From NCBI GenBank assembly GCA_036877525.1, contig JAZGTH010000088.1:560001-624000 (forward strand): DNA of 64,000 nucleotides, read 5' to 3'. The stretch is from Chromobotia macracanthus (lineage: Eukaryota; Chordata; Actinopteri; Cypriniformes; Botiidae). The notes beneath the pieces are model-generated. The model saw only the letters and a program-made list of their open reading frames with translations. It was not told the origin of the DNA and ran no database searches. A program made the position numbers and the translations under genes. Below are positions 1 to 11,900 of the stretch, piece after piece. Numbering within the stretch: position 1 is the stretch's first letter; the number at the start of each line of letters is the position of its first letter.

Positions 1-1672
1 AGAGAGAGAGACACCACACACAGAGAGAGAGAGACACGCACACACAGAGAGAGAGACACACGCACACACACAAGAGAGACACACACGCACACAGGGAGAG
101 ACACACACGCACACACAGAGAGAGAGACACACACGCACACACAAGAGACACACAGACACACAGAGAGAGAGACACACACGCACACACAGAGAGAGAGACA
201 CACACGCACACACAGAGAGAGAGACACACACGCACACACAGAGAGAGAGACACAGACACAGAGAGACAGAGAGACAGAGAGACAGACACAGAGAGACAGA
301 CGCACAGAGAGACAGACGCACAGAGAGACGCACACAGAGACAGAGAGACGCACACAGAGACAGAGAGACGCACACAGAGACAGAGAGACGCACACAGAGA
401 CAGAGAGACGCACACAGAGACACACAGAGACAGAGAGACGCACACAGAGACACACAGAGACAGAGAGACGCACACAGAGACACACAGAGACAGAGAGACG
501 CACACAGAGACAGAGAGACGCACACAGAGACAGAGAGACGCACACAGAGAGACAGAGAGACGCACACAGAGAGACAGAGAGACGCACACAGAGACAGAGA
601 GACGCACACAGAGACAGAGAGACGCACACAGAGACAGAGAGACGCACACAGAGACACACAGAGACAGAGAGACGCACACAGAGACACACAGAGACAGAGA
701 GACGCACACAGAGACACACAGAGACAGAGAGACGCACACAGAGACAGAGACACACAGAGACAGAGAGACGCACACAGAGACGAGAACGCACACAGAGACA
801 AAGAGCACACAGAGAGACAGAGAGACGCACACAGAGACAGAGAGACGCACACAGAGACAGAGAGACGCACACAGAGACAGAGAGACGCACACAGAGACAG
901 AGAGACACACACAGAGACAGAGAGACACACACAGAGACAGTGAGACACACAGAGACAGAGAGACGCACACAGAGAGACAGAGAGACGCACACAGAGAGAC
1001 AGAGAGACGCACACAGAGACAGAGAGACGCACACAGAGACAGAGAGACGCACACAGAGACACACAGAGACAGAGAGACGCACACAGAGACACACAGAGAC
1101 AGAGAGACGCACACAGAGACAGAGAGACGCACACAGAGACAGAGACGCACACAGAGACAGAGAGACACACAGAGACAGAGAGACGCACACAGAGACAGAG
1201 AGACGCACACAGAGACAGAGAGACGCACACAGAGAAGAGACGCACACAGAGACAGAGACGCACACAGAGACAGAGACGCACACAGAGACAGAGAGACGCA
1301 CACAGAGACAGAGAGACGCACACAGAGACAGAGAGACGCACACAGAGAGACAGAGAGACGCACACAGAGACAGAGAGACGCACACAGAGACAGAGAGACG
1401 CACACAGAGACAGAGAGACGCACACAGAGACAGAGAGACACACACAGAGACAGAGAGACACACACAGAGACAGAGAGACACACACAGAGACAGTGAGACA
1501 CACAGAGACAGAGAGAGACACACAGAGACAGAGAGAGACACACAGAGACAGAGAGAGACACACAGAGACAGAGAGAGACACACAGAGAGACACACAGACA
1601 CAGAGAGACACACAGAGAGACAGAGAGACACACAGAGAGACAGAGAGACACACAGACACAGAGAGAGACACA
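1..1672. repeat. GA/CA-rich satellite at window edge
   Basis: Continuous purine/CA-rich tandem sequence. The first 240 bases alternate GA runs with CACGCACACA blocks. From about 300 the commonest unit is 20 bp, built on AGACGCACACAGAGACAGAG, with length variants made by adding or losing GA, CA or an ACACAGAGAC block. From about 1440 the CG is lost and the unit becomes a pure CA/GA mix. The open frames across it are Arg/Thr/His/Glu readings of the repeat and are not genes. The array runs off the left edge, so its full length is unknown. Confidence 0.95.
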
Positions 1673-2702
1673 GACCCTCTCTTAGAAGATCTGAGATCTT
1701 TTACACAAATTTAAACTGAGTACATCTCTTACAGAAATTATAGTGAGAGTGAATGATTTCCTCATAAATAAAACAAGGTCCTTCAAATAACACCATGGAA
1801 AAAAGTGATTTATAAGAGTGATTTATAACGGTGCACTGTCCACAGACTACAGTAATATCATGGTATGTTTATGCAGATGCTTTTACAGTACATTCAAGTT
1901 ATACATTTTGTATAAACATGCTCCCTGGGGAATCGAACCTGCAACCTTTGCGCTGCTAACACAATGCTCTAGACTGAGATAAGCTGAATAAATTGAGAAC
2001 AGGTCAAATGATCAGCTGTTAATGTCTTTAGTTGAACTTTGACACCAAAATACCCTAACAAAAGTTCAGTCAAAGCTGGTAAATCAGTAGCGATTGAATG
2101 GAACTGATTATAAATCAATGAAAGACAGTGAGAAAGATACCGTAACAGCAGCATGTGCCTTCATCACAAGATCCAGACACTGCTGCTCAGTTACTCCCAC
2201 AACCTGCAGAAACCTCTGCAGTACCACTCATTTACCATGATACTACAGGAAAACTCCCATGTTATTTACCATCACTACAGAAACTGCTGCATATAACCGT
2301 GGTCAGGTGACAGTGTCAAATCAGTTTTGAAGGAATAATATGATACAGCTAAGGTACAAACACATGGTATTACTACTATGTTGTAGTACTAAAGTCCTGT
2401 TGTAGTACTACAGCAGTGTACTGAAATGCATAGAAACCTCCAGAAAGACCATAAAAGCACCATGATACATGTTCAAAACGCCACACAGGTACCACAGTAC
2501 CATGTTTAAAACGCCATATTTGCACTGTGGTAGTTCTTGGCACTGTTTGTTTTGTGCACAAATAGTACCAACAGCAATAATAACAAAAACATGACACTAC
2601 CACAGTACGCCATTTGTTCTACCATAATTCTGTTTGTGTGTACAAACACATTCACCATTGCACAATATTTAATGGAAACATTCTGAACAAAAAGAAAGAG
2701 GC
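1673..2702. other. non-coding spacer
   Basis: AT-rich unique sequence with a SINE remnant (entered separately) and runs of short related motifs such as TAGTACTAC and ACCATG around 2340-2520. No exon with usable splice sites and no recognisable protein segment was found on either strand. Confidence 0.6.
1866..1975 (-). mobile_element. degenerate tRNA-derived SINE
   Basis: Read on the minus strand, 1928-1968 carries a tRNA-like B box (GGTTCGATTCC) followed by a segment related to the conserved fish SINE tail (ATGCAGATGCTTTTA on the plus strand near 1875). The A-box side is eroded. Similar pieces occur at 16.6, 25.8 and 42.0 kb in this window. Family assignment is by general resemblance to teleost tRNA SINEs. 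Confidence 0.55.
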
Positions 2703-2751
2703 AAACAACTTTAACACGTTTAATAACATATTAAACGTGTTAAAGTTGTTT
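2703..2751. repeat. perfect 22-bp palindrome, 5-bp loop
   Basis: The left arm 2703-2724 (AAACAACTTTAACACGTTTA then AT) is exactly complementary to the right arm 2730-2751, with the loop AACAT. No flanking gene makes it a terminator. It could be a folded MITE remnant or a hairpin-prone site. Confidence 0.85.
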
Positions 2752-2769
2752 AGTGAACACAGATATAAT

Positions 2770-3568
2770 CGTCACCTACTTTATCGTGAGACGCGGGGCA
2801 CTTCTCAGCAGTCTGACGAGTCTGAAGTGATGCACGAATCAACCCCCGCGAAACACGAGCAACCCGCTCGCGCCGAGTCTTCCCTGGGCGGGGCTAACGG
2901 CCCGGAAATGGTCTCCAATTGGTCCGATCAGACCACTCTAAAATAACAATGAACTCTTTATCGAGTGTCAATTAAATGTCTAATAAAATGTCGTGGTTCT
3001 AGCATAAATTAATTGTATTATTATGAAAAACCACTGAAAACATAGTTTGTCATGAAGAAACATTTAAAAGCAGAGTAGGCAATTTTTCCAGAAACGTTTT
3101 ATGCTGGTTGAAATTCTCTTCACAACCTAAATATGTTTACATAAATGTGTATCTGCTGCGGACGGCGCAGGGCCATTAAACGTTTGTCCAATCATTGCAT
3201 TCGGTCCAAAGCAAACTCTGACTTGTGACGCTGTATGGGTTCATGTGTTGGAGGCGTGGCTTTGGAGAGAGCTCTGAAGACAGGGCGGGATCTTATGCTT
3301 TCAAAGCTATTGTTGGTCTCTCTGAATTTGCCTACCCTACCTTTAAACGCAGTGGATATTGTAGAATATTTTCATGAAATATTACCAAATAAATAAATTC
3401 GTGTAACTAGTGGTTTATGTAATTTAATAATTCAGTGGTTGGTTTACTGAATGAATTATTGTCCAGAGCATAAGAACCCGTGCTGAGCTTTGACCGGGTC
3501 CGAGCCGCACAGCGCTCCTGCTGGTCAACCCCGTAACAACACTGACCGCCCAACGATCAGGAACAGCA
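2770..3568. promoter_or_regulatory. CpG-rich patches, possible promoter
   Basis: 2790-2945 and 3480-3570 are distinctly richer in CpG than the surrounding AT-rich DNA. The first contains a GC-box-like GGGCGGGGC (2887-2895) and an ATTGG (inverted CCAAT) near 2917. The sequence between them is unremarkable. A housekeeping-type promoter is possible, but no downstream transcript could be assembled on either strand. Confidence 0.3.
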
Positions 3569-3652
3569 ATGTCGGACCTCAAAAACACGCCGTACATCTC
3601 AGAAGGGAAGAAACTTCTTAAGTTTAAACAGTCGCTGAATGTGTCGCGATGA
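3569..3652 (+). CDS. short ORF, possible first coding exon (unproven)
   Basis: An ATG in a CpG-rich context opens a 27-codon frame beginning MSDLKNTPYISEGKKLL, rich in Lys. The stop lies inside the 15-bp minisatellite. The array begins exactly at a GT (3641), so the true exon could end at 3640, but GTGTCG is a poor donor. I do not recognise the peptide and found no downstream exon. It may equally be chance. Confidence 0.2.
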   Translation: MSDLKNTPYISEGKKLLKFKQSLNVSR

Positions 3653-3901
3653 AATGTGTCGCGACGAATGTGTCGGGATAAAAAATTGTCGGGATGAAAT
3701 GTGTCGGGATGAAATGTGTCGGGATGAATAGTGTCGGGATGAATAGTGTCGGGATGGAAAGTGTCGGGATGGAAAGTGTCGGGATGGAAAGTGTCGGGAT
3801 GGAAAGTGTCGGGATGAAATGTGTCGCGATGAAATGTGTCGGGATGAATAGTGTCGGGATGAATAGTGTCGGGATGAATAGTGTCGGGATGAATAGTGTC
3901 G
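3641..3901 (+). repeat. 15-bp minisatellite, about 17 copies
   Basis: The unit is GTGTCGGGATGAAAT, with variants ending GAATA or GGAAA, and GCGAT for GGGAT at both ends. Because 15 is a multiple of three, both strands stay open (five-residue readings such as MKCVG and PTLFI). These frames are not genes. The flanks are CpG-rich and unique. Confidence 0.95.
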
Positions 3902-4534
3902 CTCTGTGCTGTAGAAAGTCTCTGTTCACTTTACTGTCGCGCCCGACCCGAGCAGTAAATGATGACGTAACTCCAGAGTCACGAGGGCAACATTCATGTG
4001 AATTTTAATGTAACTTTAGTCAATCCTGATGGGATTTGTTTTAAACGTTTCCAACCGAACAAAAACCAGATCTTTTAGGACATATAGTTCCCGAGACCAA
4101 AGATTTGATTACAAGTCTCTAAAGATTTAAACATGTACAAAGTTGTGCTAATCACTAGCTAAACACAATCTGTAATCAAACACAAATATTGTACGAGGTT
4201 CTACAACAAGTCAATTTATGTATAACTCATAGCGCAAAATAAAACAAACTTCAGTGCCACTATTTGTTTATTTATAAAACGAGATGGTGGATGTCAGCTG
4301 GCAGATCTGTTATTTTAACATTCTGATAAAAATATTGAAACACTATCATGTACATTATAACAGAGAACATGATGCTGTCAGCCTTAAACTCTCACACTGC
4401 AATAAAACAATGAATTAACATGATTCACCCCCAAACAAACAACTATTAAAATCTGAGAACAACAATAATAAATACTGAATCTATATCAACAATAAGTTAA
4501 GGTAAGTGATGACATCAGTCAGGTATCAAATGGA
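3902..4534 (-). other. likely 3' untranslated region of the C39-like gene
   Basis: Downstream of the stop codon at 4535 on the minus strand. A canonical AATAAA on that strand at 4267-4272 would give a 3' UTR of about 270-290 bases. No other coding signal is seen. 3902-4010 is moderately CpG-rich and belongs to the neighbouring patch. Confidence 0.4.
4267..4272 (-). promoter_or_regulatory. candidate polyadenylation signal
   Basis: A canonical AATAAA on the minus strand, 263 bases past the stop codon of the C39-like gene. It is the first one met after the stop. Confidence 0.4.
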
Positions 4535-4704
4535 TCACAGAAGAGGAAGTTGTGGGCTGGTGAGAAGTTCTTTACCAATGTCAGTCTCTCTGAGAGCGAA
4601 CAGTGTGATGCCAGAGCTGTATGCTGCTGGAATCATGAGATGTGTTGTCTTAGGATAAGCGTCATCATTCTGCTCCTCTTCACTGACCATCTGTCTAACT
4701 TGAC
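4535..4704 (-). CDS. C39-like gene, last coding exon
   Basis: Acceptor GTTATTTATAG|GTCAAG. It ends in a TGA at 4535-4537. It encodes the C-terminal 55 residues, including the hydrophobic segment HLMIPAAYSSGITLFAL, which looks like a core beta strand, not a membrane helix. Confidence 0.8.
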
Positions 4705-6466
4705 CTATAAATAACAGACTCACGGTCAGTGGAACTGGAGTCCATTTAGATGAGTTTACAGCATGAGATAGGGCTGCATTTACACTGTCTTTTCTGAATC
4801 TGTTTTCTGTCACAGATCAGTTTTCAGTGAATGTGTGTGAACTCCAAATCACACAAGATCAGATTGTAGAGGCCACTTTCAAATGTGATTCTTAATTCAA
4901 CACACACCTGATGTACAGCTAAATGTCCATTTTGCTGAGATGACAGAATTGCACTATTAACTGAAACGTGCAGTGCACACTCATATCAATGCACAGCTCA
5001 TATTAATGTTTACTTATGTGCTTCAGGTCTCAGTGTGAATGCAGCTGCAGTCTAGTGGATATTGTACATTCAAAGACAGTGTTGCTAAAACACAGAAACA
5101 AAGGGCTGTAGACAGATAAGACACAGCGAATGAAGACAATAAGGTGATCTGATAAAGACTTTCATACCCTCAACATTTAAAGTCTTCCAGTGTGAATCTG
5201 GATGCTGATCTGAGATCTGTGAGAGCGTAACATCATGTGTCAGTCTCTTCAGAACATCCTCACGGCGAATAAGCAGCACAGACTCGCTGCACAGACGCTC
5301 ACAAACTTCCTCCTCACTTACTGTAAAAGACAAATATACAGCTAACATCACACTGATGACATCACTCAGCTCTGATGCAGTTCACAACGCGGTCAACATC
5401 TGGTCTTAAAACTGTTATGCAGGACACAGTGCAGACAAACATGTTTATAGCAGCCCATGCAGCTTCTGAAGCTAGAAGCAACTGTATTCATGACACACAC
5501 TTTAGAGCTGAGCAGTACATACTAAGTCAACAGATTTTACTATACTGCAGTAATTTTTTTTCAGTTATCAGTGGTGAGGATTGCTTTACATTAGTTAAAT
5601 GGCTCCTAGTTAATACACACCCACATCCAGAGGGTTGGTCATGAACACAGCGCTGGGTCCCACCCCAAAGATCAGCTGGTGGTGCCAGGCATCAGGAATC
5701 TCTTCTCCTTCAGGCACCGCCCGCTGCATGTTCATGGTGGCCACAGGTACAGCCCCATGCTGGATCCAGCGCGCCAACCATGGCACCAGCTTCATCCTTC
5801 GTCGAGGATAGAAGCTGAAGAACCGTCCCATCACCCGCCCTCCACTGGCTTGATCTGCCCCATCTATCAGCTGCTGGTGGGTCGCCCCTGGATGAAGCAT
5901 ATTTAAGAATAAAACACAAAGGCAACTTCATATCAGTGATTGAAACTGGAAATGGCTGGTGCTAGCAACAACACAGTCATGGGTTCAATTTCTAAAAGAT
6001 AAAATGTATATGAAATGTATATAGTGTATGTTGCAAATATAACGCAACATACAATGTACGTTGTTTTGTATTTGTATTGCACATTTAACAGCAAAAAAAA
6101 AAAACTGATAAACAATTGTAAACAGGTGAATCCTTCTATTCATCACAGCTGTGGTGTTCAGTATTTTATCCACATAGAGGGCGACATACCAGCTTTGCTG
6201 CGCGAGTGGAGATACTCAGGCAGTGGCGCCTCATTCCTCCTCAGACATGTCTTCACGCAGCGGTTCACTGCGTCTGGTGTTACCATGATGCCCAGGGCCT
6301 GCAGAACGTCCACAACTGCAGTGGCACCACACGCAGAGACTCCGATCTGCAGTGTCTGCCTGTGAAGTGCCTCCTGGATGGACCACAGCATGGCTGTGTG
6401 TATCTCCTCCTCAGCCTCCTGTGTAGAGCTGACAGATGCAGGTTCACTCTCAGCGTCAGACTGCAT
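4535..6466 (-). CDS. C39/papain-like predicted cysteine-peptidase-fold protein, 288 aa, four exons
   Basis: Join of 6190-6466, 5621-5887, 5168-5320 and 4535-4704, all with GT-AG borders. Phases are 1, 1, 1 and the total is 867 nt, exactly 288 codons plus stop. Residues 1-25 are acidic and probably disordered. Residues 40-46 read QIGVSAC and are followed by GATAVVDVLQALGI, which matches the Q-x5-C-G nucleophile motif of C39-type peptidases. A His pair at 161-162 (DAWHHQL) and Asn177/Asp180 (TNPLD) sit where the papain-like His and Asn/Asp would. Residues 111-145 are basic and aromatic. I see no signal peptide or membrane segment, so a cytosolic protein is likely. The family name is not recognised; protease activity is inferred from motif spacing only. 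The ATG at 6466 is the first after an in-frame stop. Confidence 0.8.
5168..5320 (-). CDS. C39-like gene, third coding exon
   Basis: Acceptor TCTTTTACAG|TAAGTG and donor GTTGAGG|GTATGA. The 153 nt encode a charged helical segment (SEEEVCERLCSESVLLIRRE) after the putative catalytic region. Confidence 0.82.
5621..5887 (-). CDS. C39-like gene, second coding exon
   Basis: Acceptor CTTCATCCAG|GGGCGA and donor GATGTGG|GTGTGT. It encodes the basic/aromatic stretch (RFFSFYPRRRMKLVPWLARW) and the His-His and NPLD motifs that complete the putative catalytic set. Confidence 0.85.
6190..6466 (-). CDS. C39-like gene, first coding exon
   Basis: Encodes residues 1-92 and one base of codon 93. It contains the acidic N-terminus and the QIGVSACG nucleophile motif. 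The donor is GCTG|GTATGT. The exon probably begins upstream at 6504, after a strong acceptor (TTTGTTTTCCAG), leaving a 38-nt leader. Confidence 0.82.
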
Positions 6467-6504
6467 CACCTCTATCTGTTCTTAATGCTGTTTTCACAGA
6501 TGTG

Positions 6505-7219
6505 CTGGAAAACAAATGCAAAAGATCTCAGTTAGTGAACTGAGAACATCAAACAACAGTGGGCTGGTCGTACCGGACAGTTTATAAGGTGTTATTGATG
6601 GTATAGTGAAATTTGAAATGCACAGAAATAAGAGTTTCTTATTTTCCTAATTATTTTAATGTCATGCCTCACATAGAATCTATGCCAACAATCCTTACAA
6701 ACTGACACAGAATTCAGCTTTTATTCTTAGCATATATTGCTACTGGTTTAAATGGCGATCAGGTGGTTTAGTTCCTCAGCTGATTTTAAAGGGTTAAAGT
6801 CAGCTGCTTTGGTTGGTCCTCCAGCAGTTTCAACTGCAGGTTCTGCAGGCAAATGACACATGCTCAAGAGTTACTTCTGTGATTTACCCAAAGATGGTGC
6901 TAAGATGGTGCTAAAGATGGTGCTAAAGATGGTAACAACACGGCGTTTGGACTGACAGCTCATGTAAACACTGCGAGCGAGCGGCGCGGCGCGTCTGACT
7001 TATAACGCCGTTTAATTTCTGCAGGGTCGCGTTATAAACGCGGCCAGAACACACGCATTCATCAGAACGCGTTGTTGACGCGTTGTTGACTATTTTTTAA
7101 CCACTTGGCTATCCGTAGATCCACACATCAGAAAGACTAGAATAAACCCTTTCCGATTACTGGATACTGAGGTGCCCGACACGCACGGCTACAAAACAAC
7201 ATTGAATTCAGATCCGCAG
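6505..7219 (-). other. probable 5' intron of the C39-like gene
   Basis: Non-coding. It begins, on the minus strand, just after the 31-bp donor array and ends at the acceptor at 6505-6506. It holds a triplicated AAGATGGTGCTA (6892-6930) and a CpG-rich patch at 6965-7085 (GCGAGCGGCGCGGCGCG), which could instead be an alternative promoter. Confidence 0.4.
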
Positions 7220-8135
7220 ACACGCTCACCTCCATCAACAAACAACAATCCTCCGCTCACCTCCATCAACAAACAACAATCCTCCGCTCACCTCCATCAA
7301 CAAACAACAATCCTCCGCTCACCTCCATCAACAAACAACAATCCTCCGCTCACCTCCATCAACAATCCTCCGCTCACCTCCATCAACAAACAACAATCCT
7401 CCGCTCACCTCCATCAACACACAACAATCCTCCGCTCACCTCCATCAACACACAACAATCCTCCGCTCACCTCCATCAACAAACAACAATCCTCCGCTCA
7501 CCTCCATCAACAAACAACAATCCTCCGCTCACCTCCATCAACACACAACAATCCTCCGCTCACCTCCATCAACAACACAACAATCCTCCGCTCACCTCCA
7601 TCAACAAACAACAATCCTCCGCTCACCTCCATCAACAAACAACAATCCTCCGCTCACCTCCATCAACAAACAACAATCCTCCGCTCACCTCCATCAACAA
7701 ACAACAATCCTCCGCTCACCTCCATCAACAAACAACAATCCTCCGCTCACCTCCATCAACAAACAACAATCCTCCGCTCACCTCCATCAACAAACAACAA
7801 TCCTCCGCTCACCTCCATCAACACACAACAATCCTCCGCTCACCTCCATCAACAAACAACAATCCTCCGCTCACCTCCATCAACACACAACAATCCTCCG
7901 CTCACCTCCATCAACAAACAACAATCCTCCGCTCACCTCCATCAACAAACAACAATCCTCCGCTCACCTCCATCAACAAACAACAATCCTCCGCTCACCT
8001 CCATCAACAAACAACAATCCTCCGCTCACCTCCATCAACACACAACAATCCTCCGCTCACCTCCATCAACACACAACAATCCTCCGCTCACCTCCATCAA
8101 CACACAACAATCCTCCGCTCACCTCCATCAACAAT
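7220..8135 (-). repeat. 31-bp minisatellite of about 30 copies, each with a splice-donor match
   Basis: The unit read on the plus strand is CCTCCGCTCACCTCCATCAA plus a CAAACAACAAT-type tail (A/C variant AACAAAC or AACACAC), with two shortened units near 7361 and 7570. On the minus strand each unit contains GATGGAG|GTGAGCGG, close to the consensus 5' splice site. The promoter-proximal copy (boundary 8123/8122) is preceded by unique sequence, so the array probably grew from the donor of a 5' non-coding exon of the C39-like gene. The 388-codon plus-strand frame (Ser/Pro/Asn/His) is a repeat artefact. Confidence 0.9.
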
Positions 8136-8245
8136 CCTCCGCTCACTTCCGCTCAGCCCTGCTCAGTTTGTGTTCTGTGATTGGCTCTCAGTCCGTGTCC
8201 TCTGATTGGTCTAACAGGACTCGGTTACTCTTTGTGATTGGCCAT
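8136..8245 (-). promoter_or_regulatory. candidate promoter with three CCAAT boxes
   Basis: Three inverted CCAAT motifs (ATTGG on the plus strand at 8180-8184, 8205-8209 and 8237-8241), each preceded by TG, lie 25 and 32 bases apart. They sit just upstream, on the minus strand, of the first copy of the donor array. Clustered CCAAT boxes bound by NF-Y are typical of TATA-less promoters. This fits transcription of the minus-strand C39-like gene from about 8.1 kb. Confidence 0.5.
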
Positions 8246-8928
8246 ATGACACAACTGCTACGTCACCGTTACATACGTTTAATTCATTATTTAATGATTT
8301 TTAAAACGCATGTTTTCTACAATGAGAAAAGTATTTAATTTAATTTCCTGATTACAAAATCATAACGATACGAATCATATTCTGTCCATTTAAAAACGTA
8401 CCTAGAAATAAAACAAGACATTACTGAATACATTTAAAATTTACAAGTGCATTTCAGTTTATCCAGCTGGATCCTATTAATTATGTTTTGAGTTTTGTAT
8501 TATTCCCAAGAGTTCTCTGGATCCTTGATTAACAGTTCCAGTTGGATTCCTGTTACAAACTCATTTGGGATTTATAAAACAATAAAACCAGAAATAGTAA
8601 TACATAATATTAAACTCCAACATACTAATGGAATGTATACAGAATGTAAAATATATTACACTTATTCAACTTCAATCAAACGTGTTGATCAAGAGTATCC
8701 ACATTCTTACTTCCACTGGATCAGAGTCGAAAGAAGAGAAAGTGAAGCGAGTGTTAATGTTTAGTTTAGTTTAGGAGTATGTAGTGTGAAACCTGCGTGG
8801 GCCATCAAATATCTTTAATTTTGGCATCTGTGTCTTGTGAGTGAAATGCCACTGTGGCTCAAGACAGACAGACAGCCGCTTGAACGTCTGCTGGAGACTA
8901 AATCAGATGATCCGAATCAAATGCTGGT
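8246..8928. other. spacer without recognisable gene
   Basis: AT-rich unique sequence between the candidate promoter and the 51-bp array. The 89-codon frame at 8495-8764 has no splice context or recognisable motif. Confidence 0.5.
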
Positions 8929-11900
8929 AGATTCACTACAACAGAATCAGATATCGGGATGAGTTTTATCCCTGTAACGAGATTCAATACAACAGAATCA
9001 GATATCTGGATGAGTTTGTTTCTGTAACTTCAATAAATATTTTTTTGTAAAATCGGATGAGTTTTTCTCTGTAACGGTTCAATTCCTTTTTTTCTTTATT
9101 TATTTCGGATGAGTTTTATCTCTGTAACAGATTCATACAACAGAATCAGATATCGGATGAGTTTTATCTCTGTAACGAGATTCACTACAAAAATTTATTG
9201 GTGTTTTTCTTTAAGATCATACAACAGAATCAGATATCGGGATGAGTTTTATCTCTTATAATTCAATACAACAGAATCAGATATCGGGATGAGTTTTATC
9301 TCTGTAACGAGATTCACTACAACAGAATCAGATATCGGGATGAGTTTTTATCTCTGTAACGAGATTCAATACAACAGAATCAGATATCGGGATGAGTTTT
9401 ATCTCTGTAACGAGATTCACTACAACAGAATCAGATATCGGGATGAGTTTTATCTCTGTACGAGATTCAATACAACAGAATCAGATATCGGGATGAGTTT
9501 TATCTCTGTAACGAGATTCAATACAACAGAATCAGATATCGGGATGAGTTTTATCTCTAACGAGATTCATAATTTATTTTTCTCTGTGAGTATACAACAG
9601 AATCAGATATCGGGATGAGTTTTGTCTCTGTAACGAGATTCACTACAACAGAATCAGATATCGGGATGAGTTTTATCTCTGTAACGAGATTCAATACAAC
9701 AGAATCAGATATCGGGATGAGTTTTATCTCTGTAACGAGATTCACTACAACAGAATCAGATATCGGGATGAGTTTGTATTCTGTAACGAGATTCAATACA
9801 ACAGAATCAGATATCGGATGAGTTTTTACTCTGTAACGAGATTCACTACAACAGAATCAGATATCGGGATGAGTTTTATCTCTGTAACGAGATTCAATAC
9901 AACAGAATCAGATATCGGGATGAGTTTTATCTCTGTAACGAGATTCAATACAACAGAATCAGATATCGGGATGAGTTTTATCTCTGTAACGAGATTCAAT
10001 ACAACAGAATCAGATATCGGGATGAGTTTTTTGGATGATTTTATCTCTGTAACGAGATTCACTACAACAGAATCAGATATCGGGATGAGTTTTGTTTCTG
10101 TAACGAGATTCACTACAACAGAATCAGATATCGGGATGAGTTTTATCTCTGTAACATTTACAACAGAATCAGATATCGGGATGAGTTTTATCTCTGTAAC
10201 GAGATTCAATACAAAGAATCAATATGGATGATTTTATCTTAACGAGATTCATACAACAGAATCAGATATCGGGATGAGTTTTATCTCTGTAACGAGATTC
10301 AATACAACAGAATCAGATATCGGGATGAGTTTTATCTCTGTAACGAGATTCAATACAACAGAATCAGATATCGGGATGAGTTTTATCTCTGTAACGAGAT
10401 TCACTACAACAGAATCAGATATCGGGATGAGTTTTGTTTCTGTAACGAGATTCACTACAACAGAATCAGATATCGGGATGAGTTTTATCTCTGTAACGAG
10501 ATTCACTACAACAGAATCAGATATCGGGATGAGTTTTATCTCTGTAACGAGATTCAATACAACAGAATCAGATATCGGGATGAGTTTTATCTCTGTAACG
10601 AGATTCAATACAACAGAATCAGATATCGGGATGAGTTTTATCTCTGTAACGAGATTCACTACAACAGAATCAGATATCGGGATGAGTTTTATCTCTGTAA
10701 CGAGATTCACTACAACAGAATCAGATATCGGGATGAGTTTTGTTTCTGTAATGAGATTCACTACAACAGAATCAGATATCGGGATGAGTTTTATCTCTGT
10801 AACGAGATTCAATACAACAGAATCAGATATCGGGATGAGTTTTATCTCTGTAACGAGATTCAATACAACAGAATCAGATATCGGGATGAGTTTTATCTCT
10901 GTAACGAGATTCACTACAACAGAATCAGATATCGGGATGAGTTTTGTTTCTGTAACGAGATTCACTACAACAGAATCAGATATCTGGATGAGTTTTATCT
11001 CTGTAACGAGATTCAATAAAAAATAGATTCAATACAACAGAATCAGATATCGGGATGAGTTTTGTTTCTGTAACGAGATTCACTACAACAGAATCAGATA
11101 TCGGGATGAGTTTTATCTCTGTAACGAGATTCAATACAACAGAATCAGATATCGGGATGAGTTTTGTTTCTGTAATGAGATTCACTACAACAGAATCAGA
11201 TATCGGGATGAGTTTTATCTCTGTAACGAGATTCAATACAACAGAATCAGATATCGGGATGAGTTTTGTTTCTGTAACGAGATTCACTACAACAGAATCA
11301 GATATCGGGATGAGTTTTATCTCTGTAACGAGATTCAATACAACAGAATCAGATATCGGGATGAGTTTTATCTCTGTAACGAGATTCACATCATGTTTTA
11401 TCTCTGTAACGAGATTCACTACAACAGAATCAGATATCGGGATGAGTTTTATCTCTGTAACGAGATTCAATACAACAGAATCAGATATCGGGATGAGTTT
11501 TATCTCTGTAACGAGATTCACTACAACAGAATCAGATATCGGGATGAGTTTTATCTCTGTAACGAGATTCAATACAACAGAATCAGATATCGGGATGAGT
11601 TTTATCTCTGTAACGAGATTCACTACAACAGAATCAGATATCGGGATGAGTTTTATCTCTGTAACGAGATTCACTACAACAGAATCAGATATATGAGTTT
11701 TATCTATATTTTCAATAAACAGAATCAGATATAGGGATGAGTTTTATCTCTGTAACGAGATTCACTACAACAGAATCAGATATCGGGATGAGTTTTATCT
11801 CTGTAACGAGATTCACTACAACAGAATCAGATATCGGGATGAGTTTTGTTTCTGTAACGAGATTCAATACAACAGAATCAGATATAGGGATGAGTTTTAT

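Noticed and set aside
940..1719. 259-codon Arg/Thr/Glu/His ORF
   Set aside because: Simple GA/CA repeat translation.
7220..8135. CRISPR-like regular repeats
   Set aside because: Contiguous minisatellite units with no unique spacers, in a vertebrate genome.
7172..8338. 388-codon plus-strand ORF rich in Pro, Ser, Asn, His
   Set aside because: Entirely repeat-driven; no homology and no constraint. The meaningful signal is the minus-strand donor in each unit.
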